This document shows positions 22,822 to 28,986 of a DNA stretch of 28,986 nucleotides, one piece after another. Under the pieces are notes generated by a model. It was not told the DNA's origin. It made no database searches and saw only the letters and a program-made list of their open reading frames with translations. Both the position numbers and the translations under genes were made by a program. How positions within the stretch are numbered: position 1 is the stretch's first letter; each line of letters opens with the position of its first letter. The stretch is taken from contig DEMH01000008.1 of assembly GCA_002354805.1 (NCBI GenBank), forward strand, positions 64,844 to 93,829, read 5' to 3'. Origin of the DNA: Gammaproteobacteria bacterium UBA2675. GTDB taxonomy: Bacteria; Pseudomonadota; Gammaproteobacteria; Pseudomonadales; Pseudohongiellaceae.

Positions 22822-22875
22822 GTTGTAATGACGATCATCGCTTTATGCTCGCAGAGCAGCTGCACAGCGTTGGCG
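22822..22875 (+). pseudogene. Ghost fragment of a manC-like gene
   Basis: The frame reads CNDDHRFMLAEQLHSVGAP, against CNEDHRFMLAEQLHSIGIK in the intact manC at 24157-24213. Most differences are at third codon positions, so this is a diverged relative under past protein selection, not a recent copy. Nothing before or after it matches, so only about 18 codons survive. It lies between the AbiE promoter and the next gene. Confidence 0.6.
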
Positions 22876-22938
22876 CCCCTTGTCATTTTTGAATAAATAA
22901 GGGAACATACGCGCCAGACTTGGGGTCAAAGTGTATCA

Positions 22939-23463
22939 ATGGACGATTTTACTCTTGACGCCCTTGCGCCGTCGCCAGACGGTGCGGGGATGATTACGCT
23001 GACAGTGGATGCAGAGCGGGTCAGGCAGTTGGCTGCACTCCGGCGAGTAACGCCGCTTTATGAACTGATATACAACGTACTGGGGCAACTCCCTCCAGTG
23101 AACAACATTGGATATCACGAGAAAAACATTTTTCCGGATCACTGGGGTGGCGTAAGGCGAGCACATTCAATCTTCAAAGGGTTGAAACGCCCAATGAATG
23201 ATCACGACTTAGACGGGAATGTTTATGTATACGTGATGTCGCCACCGTACACGTACCGTTATATAGCTCACATGGCATGTACAGCAAAACGCTATGATGC
23301 CCCAGCCAACACAGTTTTCGCTGTCTATGTAATATTCGACGACAACAATTTTGACAAAGGTTTTATTGTTAACTGGGAGTGGATAGGGTCAGATCCTGAC
23401 AATCCAAAGCTACCACGCGATCACACAGAACGTTATGAACAACAGGTTTGGACAAATGGATAA
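22939..23463 (+). CDS. Protein of unknown function, first of an accessory pair
   Basis: The 174-residue product has no signal peptide or membrane segment and I recognise no family. It is rich in aromatic residues in the middle (NVYVYVMSPPYTYRYIAHM) and Asp/Asn near the end. The local base composition is more AT-rich than the housekeeping genes. The next gene overlaps its end or starts inside it, so the two are coupled. Its place beside a damaged AbiE locus and before manC suggests an accessory or defence-type module, but no activity can be assigned. Confidence 0.6.
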   Translation: MDDFTLDALAPSPDGAGMITLTVDAERVRQLAALRRVTPLYELIYNVLGQLPPVNNIGYHEKNIFPDHWGGVRRAHSIFKGLKRPMNDHDLDGNVYVYVMSPPYTYRYIAHMACTAKRYDAPANTVFAVYVIFDDNNFDKGFIVNWEWIGSDPDNPKLPRDHTERYEQQVWTNG

Positions 23464-23890
23464 ATTTTCAGCGCTACTGTCGCAACATTTTGACACCAAA
23501 ATGCCGGAAAATTTTGAGAAGCGAGCGTCATACTATTCCAGAATGGACTTTCTGGAGTATGTGTGTGATGACACTACCGTGGTTGCGGAGCGTATCGATG
23601 GATTTTTGACGGTGTTACTGGATGCTGATGACCGGCATCTGGTGGGATTCAGATTGAAGGGTTTTGGGTACGCCTTCAAAACATTTATTCAGCCTGCAAT
23701 GAAGCTGGAATCACAACATTTTGATCCCATCATATTCGCATTGACGCGACTGTTCACGGACGTCGGCAATGCGCTGACCGGGGACGATGCAACGCAGCCT
23801 CAGAAGCGGGAAGAAGCCTATAAGCAAGTGGTTGCGCTCGCTCAGCGCGATCAGGTTTCGCTACCGGCGGATTTTCCCTTGGCTGCATAG
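23456..23890 (+). CDS. Protein of unknown function, second of an accessory pair
   Basis: The protein of 144 residues (151 if the ATG at 23435 is used) contains DGFLTVLLDADDRHLVGFRL followed by KGF, a pattern I associate loosely with small proteins of toxin-antitoxin-like pairs, without certainty. It is soluble and slightly acidic. The start overlaps the end of the upstream gene. A partner role, for example as an antitoxin or immunity protein to the first gene, is speculative. Confidence 0.55.
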   Translation: MDKFSALLSQHFDTKMPENFEKRASYYSRMDFLEYVCDDTTVVAERIDGFLTVLLDADDRHLVGFRLKGFGYAFKTFIQPAMKLESQHFDPIIFALTRLFTDVGNALTGDDATQPQKREEAYKQVVALAQRDQVSLPADFPLAA

Positions 23891-23929
23891 CCTGGCTGTC
23901 GCCACTCACCCAAATGGGAACGTAGACCG

Positions 23930-23940
23930 CCTCCGTCCCC
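23930..23940. repeat. Possible remnant arm of the palindromic repeat
   Basis: CCTCCGTCCCC equals the centre of the right arm of the family. No left arm is seen. It lies about 50 bases upstream of manC. At 11 bases it may be chance. Confidence 0.3.
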
Positions 23941-23987
23941 CCGCGCTACAATCACCAGCACGAATAACAAGCGGAACACCACACAAT

Positions 23988-25445
23988 ATGCAGGTCATCC
24001 CCGTCATCCTCTCCGGCGGCGCCGGCACGCGGCTCTGGCCGCTGTCGCGCAAGCACTACCCCAAGCAGTTTCACAGGCTGACTGGTGGCGAGCATACCCT
24101 GCTGCAGGAAACCGCCCTGCGCGTGCAGCACCTGGCCGCCCCCATTGTGGTGTGCAACGAGGATCACCGCTTTATGCTGGCCGAGCAGTTGCACAGCATT
24201 GGCATTAAACCCGCCGCCATCCTGCTGGAGCCCGAGGCCAAAAACACCGCCCCGGCCATCGCACTGGCCGCCATCAAAGCGCTGCAGATTGACCCACAGG
24301 CCATCATCGCCGTCTTCCCGGCCGATCATGTGATCCGCGACCAGCACGGCTTCCAACAGGCCTTGGACATCGCCGCGCAGGCCGCCACCACCGGCAACCA
24401 GCTGATCACCTTTGGCATCGTGCCCACCCACCCCGAAACCGGCTATGGCTATATCGAAGCTGGGGACGCCGATTTCGATCAAGAGGAGCGGGACCGCAAC
24501 AAGGGGGACGCAGCAAGACTACGTCCCCGCGCTGTGGTTCGCTTTACGGAGAAGCCTTCGTTTGCCACCGCCCAACAATACCTATCCTCCGGCAAACACC
24601 TATGGAACAGCGGCATGTTTGTCTTCAAAGCCGCCGCTTACCTGGACGCCCTGCAGCACAGCGCCCCGGCCATTGTTGAACACTGCCAGGCCGCCATGCG
24701 CGCCGCCAGGGACGATCTGGACTTTATCCGGGCGGATGCCCAGGCCTTTGCCGCCTGCCCCAGCGACTCGATTGACTATGCGGTGATGGAAAAAGCCGAC
24801 AATGTGCGTGTGGTGCCGCTGGATGCAGGCTGGAGTGATATCGGCGGTTGGCGGGCCATCTGGGAGATTCTGGAGAAAGATGCCAGCAACACGGCCAGCA
24901 TTGGTGATGTGATCACTATCAACACGCACAACACGCTGGTGCATAACGACAACAAGAACAAGCTGGTGGTGACGATCGGGCTGGATGATCTGGTGGTGGT
25001 GGATACCAAGAATGCACTGCTGGTAGCGCATAAGGATCAGGTGCAGGACGTGAAGAAGGCCGTTGAGGAAATGGCCCATTGCGAGCGCGAGGAACACCTG
25101 TTTCACCGGGAGGTGCATCGCCCCTGGGGCAGCTATGACTCCATCGACAACGGTCAGCGTTATCAGGTGAAACGGATTACGGTTAAACCGGGTGCGTCAC
25201 TGTCACTGCAGATGCATCATCACCGCGCCGAGCACTGGGTGGTGGTATCTGGCACGGCGGTTGTGCAGGTGGGAGAGAAGGAAAGCTTACTGACGGAGAA
25301 TCAGTCGGTGTATATTCCGATTGGTGAGACTCATCGGCTGACGAATCCCGGAAAGGTGGCGCTGGAGTTGATTGAGGTGCAGAGCGGGAGTTATCTGGGG
25401 GAGGATGATATTGTGCGGTTTGAGGATACGTTTGGGCGGGTTTAA
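23988..25445 (+). CDS. manC: Mannose-1-phosphate guanylyltransferase / mannose-6-phosphate isomerase
   Basis: The 485-residue bifunctional enzyme supplies GDP-mannose for polysaccharide synthesis. The N-terminal nucleotidyltransferase shows GGAGTRLWPLSRKHYPKQF, EAKNTAPAIALAA, FPADHVI, GYGYIEAG, FTEKPS and WNSGMFVFKA. The C-terminal cupin isomerase has VHRPWGSYDSID, VKPGASLSLQMHHHRAEHW and IPIGETHRL. The frame is open 67 codons upstream, but the ATG at 23988 is the family start. Between GYGYIEAG and FTEKPS there is a charged insert (DQEERDRNKGDAARLRPRA) longer than usual, whose DNA holds the inverted repeat at 24504-24528. No clear Shine-Dalgarno sequence was found. It converges with the glycosyltransferase gene downstream, with a 12-base gap. 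Confidence 0.94.
   Translation: MQVIPVILSGGAGTRLWPLSRKHYPKQFHRLTGGEHTLLQETALRVQHLAAPIVVCNEDHRFMLAEQLHSIGIKPAAILLEPEAKNTAPAIALAAIKALQIDPQAIIAVFPADHVIRDQHGFQQALDIAAQAATTGNQLITFGIVPTHPETGYGYIEAGDADFDQEERDRNKGDAARLRPRAVVRFTEKPSFATAQQYLSSGKHLWNSGMFVFKAAAYLDALQHSAPAIVEHCQAAMRAARDDLDFIRADAQAFAACPSDSIDYAVMEKADNVRVVPLDAGWSDIGGWRAIWEILEKDASNTASIGDVITINTHNTLVHNDNKNKLVVTIGLDDLVVVDTKNALLVAHKDQVQDVKKAVEEMAHCEREEHLFHREVHRPWGSYDSIDNGQRYQVKRITVKPGASLSLQMHHHRAEHWVVVSGTAVVQVGEKESLLTENQSVYIPIGETHRLTNPGKVALELIEVQSGSYLGEDDIVRFEDTFGRV
24504..24528. repeat. Inverted repeat within manC coding sequence
   Basis: GGGGACG and CGTCCCC flank an 11-base loop. The arms resemble the GGGGACG part of the window-wide palindromes and fall exactly where the ManC protein is longer than expected, so an in-frame insertion of a related element is possible. 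Confidence 0.45.
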
Positions 25446-25457
25446 GTTTGGGAAACA

Positions 25458-26639
25458 TCAACATGATTTTTTTTGAAAAAGTCTCTCAACCCCACTCAGC
25501 TGAGCATCCCAAGAATAGTGCCGCTCCACAAGCTTACGAGCCTCTAACGACATCTTTTGCGCCAACTTGGTGTCAGAAATAATTGACTGAATTGCATCGG
25601 CATACTCGTCTGGAGTGTCACACAGCATGACAAAATCTTCAAACTCTGGAATGATGCCCTCAAATCCAAAACGAGTTAAGCAACAGGGTATGCCCAACGC
25701 GAAATATTCCAGAACCTTATTCTGGATGCCAGCGCCAATTCTAATAGGACATACAGCAACAACGGCACCTACGCTAGCCAGTGGCACACTATCCACCAAA
25801 CCTGTAACTTCAACATTAGCAATCTTTGATAGTACACTTCTATCTGAGTCTCTGATCTTACCCAACACCCTAAATATGTAGTGATTCTCATCTTGGTTCA
25901 GCAATGGTAATACTTTTTTGGCAAACCAGAGTGCAGCATCGAAATTTTGCAAAGAAAACATATTCCCAATGAACAGGATAGTTTTTCCATCAGGCTGATA
26001 GCAATATTTTAAAGAATTCAACCCTACACCGTTTGAGAAGACCGAAATCTTCGAGTCAGACACTTCTGCATTAGTAACTAAATACTGTTTATCAATTTCA
26101 GAAACTACGATTGAAGATTTACTACGATTTATGAGGTAACTTTCATACCTTAAAAGTCTAAAGTATTCAAACCTATAAATTGTCGCTCTTAAACCAGTCA
26201 CATCAGTGGTCGACAAAACACGCTTATAATTAAGAGAGATGGCATCAGTCATTTCTGTTACCACGGGCAAACTCAGCGATAACGCCTGATCGCCCATTCG
26301 AACCAAATGAGCAAGCACGCAGTCATGTTCTCCCTCCAGACTTTTGCATACAGCGGAAAATTTAGATGACCTATAGTATCCAACTTGAAGAGGTTTACCT
26401 GTTATAAACCCTATGAAAGAAGAAATTATTGAAGATACAGGCGATTTATAAACTCTATATACTTTTTGGAATACATTATCATTCGATAGATCTAAATGCA
26501 TTTCATCGGGAGACTCACACAGAGAAACTAATGTCAAATCATGATATCTCGACAGATATCTACATAGCTCAAAGATTCTAAGTCTATCCCCTCCAACAAC
26601 AGGGTAGGGAAATCTAGAGGTCAGAACTAGAATCTTCAT
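25458..26639 (-). CDS. Family 4-like glycosyltransferase (GT-B fold), AT-rich
   Basis: The 393-residue protein starts with KILVLTSRFPYPVVGGDRLR, the usual opening of GT-B enzymes that process glycan chains, and in its C-terminal half shows TILFIGNMFSLQNFDAALWF, a short acidic-basic segment and ICPIR-like VCPIRIGAGIQNKVLEYFA, then GIPCCLTRFGFEGI, the nucleotide-sugar binding region. It should add a sugar to a growing polysaccharide or LPS. Base composition and codon use are clearly AT-richer than manC next to it, suggesting separate origin by transfer. Upstream lies an insertion-sequence cluster that may have brought it in. The donor sugar is unknown. Confidence 0.87.
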   Translation of the reverse strand: MKILVLTSRFPYPVVGGDRLRIFELCRYLSRYHDLTLVSLCESPDEMHLDLSNDNVFQKVYRVYKSPVSSIISSFIGFITGKPLQVGYYRSSKFSAVCKSLEGEHDCVLAHLVRMGDQALSLSLPVVTEMTDAISLNYKRVLSTTDVTGLRATIYRFEYFRLLRYESYLINRSKSSIVVSEIDKQYLVTNAEVSDSKISVFSNGVGLNSLKYCYQPDGKTILFIGNMFSLQNFDAALWFAKKVLPLLNQDENHYIFRVLGKIRDSDRSVLSKIANVEVTGLVDSVPLASVGAVVAVCPIRIGAGIQNKVLEYFALGIPCCLTRFGFEGIIPEFEDFVMLCDTPDEYADAIQSIISDTKLAQKMSLEARKLVERHYSWDAQLSGVERLFQKKSC

Positions 26640-26719
26640 TTATCGACATTCCCCAAATCGCACACAATGCAAACTAAAGTCAATCTTTTCGAAGCCTAAT
26701 GAGTCAATTAGTGTAGTGG

Positions 26720-27445
26720 TCAACTAAATCCGGACAAAAAATTAGGTTTAAGTTCAGCTTTTGCCGGTGGCACACCGTCATTGAATTGATGTGGCCGACG
26801 CCAGTTGTAATAGTCCATCAAGTAATAGCCAATATCTTTAGCAGCTTCGTTTTTTGAGACGTAACCCAATGCCGGTACCCATTCAGATTTCAGACTGCGG
26901 AACAGCCGCTCCATTGGAGCATTATCCCAACAATTACCGCGCCGACTCATGCTTTGTTTTATCCGGTAACGCCACAGGCGTTGACGGAACAGACGGCTGG
27001 TATATTGGCACCCTTGGTCGGAGTGGAACATGACACCTGTCGGTTTACCTCGTTGCTCATACGCCATATCAAGCGCTTTAACGACCAGTTGTGCATCTGG
27101 GCTGGTTGATAAAGCCCAGCCAATCACACGACGACGATACAAATCCAGGACAACTGCCAGATAATGCCAGCGATTATCCGCCCAAATATAGGTCACATCA
27201 CCGCACCAGACCTTGTCAGGTGCATCAACGTCAAACTCCCGGTCCAGATGATTCGGGATGTCTGGCCGCTCTTCATTGGCCAGCTTGTAGGCGTGTGGCC
27301 CCGGTTGTTTCGATGTCAGTCCAGACTCTTTCATCAGGCTGCGCACTTTGAATCGGCCAATGCAATGACCCAAGTCACGCATCAGATCGACCAGTGTCCG
27401 GCTGCCCGCGGTGTTTTTCAAGATAGTTGACACCTTTTTCTTCAC
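26720..27445 (-). CDS. IS3-family transposase OrfB, probably 5'-truncated
   Basis: The 241-residue protein has the rve integrase core with the DDE residues in VWCGDVTYIW, MFHSDQGCQYTS and NCWDNAPMERLFRSLKSE, and the SKQPGPHAYK segment of one IS3 subgroup. It begins at AGSRTLVDLMRDLGH, so the usual N-terminal region before AGSR is only a few residues (MKKKVSTILKNT), and no OrfA precedes it. The element seems to have lost its 5' part at the border with the next IS. It may be immobile. Confidence 0.85.
   Translation of the reverse strand: MKKKVSTILKNTAGSRTLVDLMRDLGHCIGRFKVRSLMKESGLTSKQPGPHAYKLANEERPDIPNHLDREFDVDAPDKVWCGDVTYIWADNRWHYLAVVLDLYRRRVIGWALSTSPDAQLVVKALDMAYEQRGKPTGVMFHSDQGCQYTSRLFRQRLWRYRIKQSMSRRGNCWDNAPMERLFRSLKSEWVPALGYVSKNEAAKDIGYYLMDYYNWRRPHQFNDGVPPAKAELKPNFLSGFS
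27411..27431. repeat. Direct repeat, copy 1 (IS junction)
   Basis: The sequence around TTTTCAAGATAGTTG matches 28871-28891 at 18 of 21 positions. It lies at the junction of two IS3-type elements and is read as codons (STILKNT) in the downstream transposase. Confidence 0.6.
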
Positions 27446-28518
27446 GCGGCCTGTTTATCCGCACTAATAATCTGATCGTCTCTTTCCGGATTCAAACACA
27501 CGGCACCGATCGATTCACAGTTTCTGGTTGGTCGACTACCCCAACGTGAGGGCTTTGCCAGTTTGGCTTGCTCCAGCACGGCTTTACGCTGCTGCAGTAT
27601 CTGCGCATCCTGGCCACTATGCCGCTGCTGCGGTGTCACAAACCGGATCTTGCTGTGCTTGTGGTCATGGTTATACCAATGCACAAAACGCTCCACCCAT
27701 TGTCTGGCTGCCATCAGATCTTTAAAGCCGTTTGATGGCCACTGCGGGCGCTACTTCAATGTCCGGAACACAGATTCCGCATACGCATTATCATTGCTTA
27801 CACGCGGTCTGCTGTATGAAGGCAGCACGCCCAGCTCGTCCAGCTCGTCCAGTTTTATCTTCAGTGTCTGTGACTTCATCGGTGAACCGTTATCAGAGTG
27901 CAGCACCAGCGGCTTATTAAAACACTGCTCACTCAATAACGCTCGTTGTAACAGCGCGGCTGCGTATTCACCATTCTCAGCCTCGTACACCTCATATCCC
28001 ACGATTTTCCGGCTGTACACATCCATAAACATGTACAGGTAAAAATACTGACCACGAACCCGGGAGGCACAATACGTTATGTCCCAAACCCAGACCTGAC
28101 ACGGCGCTTTGGCAATATGTGTGCTCAGCGCAGTTCTGCGCTGCGGCTCACGTGCTTTGCCCCGGTGGTGCAATTGTCCTTCTTCTCTGAGCACCCGGTA
28201 AAATGATGACTCAGAGGCCACATAAACGCCCAGATCCATCAGTGCCGGTACGATCTGTGTCGGTGCCAGATCCACATACTCAGACCGGTTGCACAGAGTT
28301 ACGATCTGTTTCTTCTCATGCTCAGTGAGCTTGTTTGACGGCTCAGGACGTACCGCTTCTGGTCGCTGATCAGCGACTACCTGACCGCCTTGGTACCAGC
28401 GCCGGTAGGTGCGAAGACCTATCTGTGCCTCGCCACAAGCCTTGTGTAACCGGGCACCGCTATCTACCGCTTCGTTTATCAATTCAATAATTTTCTGGCG
28501 CTCTGGCAGCGCGGTCAT
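27442..28518 (-). pseudogene. IS3-family transposase OrfB with an in-frame amber stop
   Basis: The frame from 28518 encodes an N-terminal helix-turn-helix (KACGEAQIGLRTYRRWYQGG), then the DDE core: VWVWDITYCAS, LHSDNGSPMKS and NDNAYAESVFRTLK. A TAG at 27751-27753 ends it there. The same frame continues for about 100 codons (RPQWPSNGFKDLMAARQWVE, HWYNHDHKHSKIRF, up to CLNPERDDQ), clearly the rest of the same protein. A TAC/TAT to TAG change at the position of a usual Tyr (LKYRP) explains the break. The start overlaps the OrfA stop (ATGA). Confidence 0.88.
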
Positions 28519-28865
28519 TCGTCCGCGTCTTTGTTCTCCCAGAGCGCATCCAGCTTTTTTCGCAGTACCAGCAGCGCTGCTGTTTCGGCCAGCGCTTTCT
28601 CTTTACGGCGAAGCTCTTTTTCCAGCTTCTTGATCTGCTGCTTATCCGCCTTGGACTGCTGCCGCAGTGTTTTATCCTGCTGCTCCGCGCTCTGGAACCC
28701 GACGAGCGAGGCTTCTTTCCAAGCCTTGATCTGTTCGGCGAACAGACCCTTCTGGCGGCAGTATTCGTTAAGCTGCGCCTCGCTCATCGAGGCAGTTTCA
28801 ATCACCGTGGCCAGCTTTGCTTCTGCTGACCATTGGTCTGTGTTATTTGGTTTGGGTCCTGGCAC
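28515..28865 (-). CDS. IS3-family transposase OrfA
   Basis: The 116-residue protein has a helix-turn-helix segment (EAKLATVIETASMSEAQLNE, then QIKAWKEA) and a C-terminal leucine-rich coiled coil (QQIKKLEKELRRKEKALAET, then LLVLRKKLDALW), the layout of IS3 OrfA. The start is a GTG at 28865. Its stop overlaps the OrfB ATG, so OrfB can be translated by coupling. The partner OrfB is broken by a nonsense codon. Confidence 0.88.
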   Translation of the reverse strand: MPGPKPNNTDQWSAEAKLATVIETASMSEAQLNEYCRQKGLFAEQIKAWKEASLVGFQSAEQQDKTLRQQSKADKQQIKKLEKELRRKEKALAETAALLVLRKKLDALWENKDADE

Positions 28866-28870
28866 TGCCG

Positions 28871-28891
28871 GTAATTTTCAAGATAGTTGTC
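28871..28891. repeat. Direct repeat, copy 2 (IS junction)
   Basis: This is the partner of 27411-27431. It lies between the tail of the upstream transposase and the OrfA start. The similarity loosely continues towards OrfA (ACCG, GGCAG). Confidence 0.6.
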
Positions 28892-28904
28892 CAATCAACC
28901 TGCA

Positions 28905-28986
28905 TTAAGCTGCCATTTTTTCGTTCTTCTTTTCGCTTTTCTGCTCTCGTTCCGGATTCAAGCAGTTATGCTGATTTCTGGTGTAT
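28905..28986 (-). pseudogene. C-terminal tail of a further IS3-family OrfB, cut by the window edge
   Basis: Read from 28985 the frame gives YTRNQHNCLNPEREQKSEKK and ends in MAA and a TAA at 28905-28907. It resembles the C-terminus of the broken OrfB (TRNCESIGAVCLNPERDDQ). The rest lies outside the window; whether the gene is intact cannot be seen. Confidence 0.7.

Larger units (their letters stand above)
26712..28986 (-). mobile_element. Cluster of IS3-family insertion sequences (three members, outer boundary beyond window)
   Basis: All transposase genes here are on the minus strand in head-to-tail order: tail of one element (28905-28986), a second element with OrfA and broken OrfB (28865-27442), and a third with only OrfB (27445-26720). 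The downstream end at 26712 starts TGTAGTGGTCAACTAAATCC, which fits an IS3-type TG...CA terminus. A nearly identical 21-base motif (core TTTTCAAGATAGTTG) occurs at 27411-27431 and 28871-28891, once after each upstream OrfB. Exact element borders cannot be set from the window. Confidence 0.7.

Noticed and set aside
22356..22892. Long plus-strand frame opposite AbiEi
   Set aside because: It is antisense to a well-supported gene; only its last codons are meaningful, as the manC ghost.
23787..23987. In-frame upstream extension of ManC
   Set aside because: It overlaps the preceding gene in another frame and has no similarity to ManC; the family N-terminus starts at 23988.
1..28986. CRISPR array, tRNA or rRNA genes
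   Set aside because: No regular direct repeats with spacers and no cloverleaf or rRNA sequence were recognised. The recurrent palindromes are widely dispersed, not arrayed. This was by eye only.

Overview
The window looks like a chromosomal segment of a flagellated gammaproteobacterium related to Pseudomonadales, probably aquatic or marine. The strongest argument is the block argG, motY, pyrC, rnt, with an rnfB-type ferredoxin gene and nth nearby. I recall that arrangement from Pseudomonas; this is from memory and not a database comparison. Most genes are moderately GC-rich. The right end (about 22.7-23.9 kb and 25.4-26.7 kb) is visibly more AT-rich and accessory.

Layout. 1-1.4 kb: RnfB-like ferredoxin and endonuclease III. 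1.5-4.5 kb: a family 2 glycosyltransferase, a phytanoyl-CoA dioxygenase-like enzyme and argininosuccinate synthase. 4.6-6.7 kb: a ZnuD-like TonB receptor with a His/Asp-rich loop and two upstream sites resembling Zur boxes. 7.0-9.7 kb: motY diverging from pyrC-rnt. 9.8-11.3 kb: a DUF2235 hydrolase and a DUF6165-like protein. 11.4-13.4 kb: UDP-glucose dehydrogenase and a secreted protein of unknown function. 13.6-14.2 kb: a DJ-1/PfpI protein. 14.3-16.4 kb: a candidate double-glycine-leader peptide (microcin-like) with a small membrane protein behind it, and upstream a SatD-family gene with a membrane protein that may be frameshifted. 16.6-19.0 kb: a UDP-glucuronate-epimerase-like gene followed by APS kinase and a CysQ-type phosphatase in one reading frame. 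19.3-21.2 kb: a large secreted protein of unknown function. 21.4-22.8 kb: remains of a HEAT-like gene and a damaged AbiE toxin-antitoxin locus. 22.8-25.4 kb: a ghost fragment of manC, two genes of unknown function and an intact manC. 25.5-28.99 kb: an AT-rich glycosyltransferase and a chain of IS3-family elements.

How the genes fit together. Ugd, the epimerase, ManC and the two glycosyltransferases would supply and join sugars (UDP-GlcA, UDP-GalA, GDP-Man) for a surface polysaccharide; CysC/CysQ handle PAPS/PAP metabolism. argG, pyrC, rnt and nth are housekeeping genes.

The most striking feature is a family of near-perfect palindromes built on the arm AAAGGGGACGGAGGGATTTA, with eight copies between position 1 and 17.4 kb. 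They sit at gene borders, supply stop codons and C-terminal residues to neighbouring genes, show symmetric growth of their arms, and in one case lie inside an open frame that joins CysC to CysQ. No transposase that would mobilise them is visible in the window.
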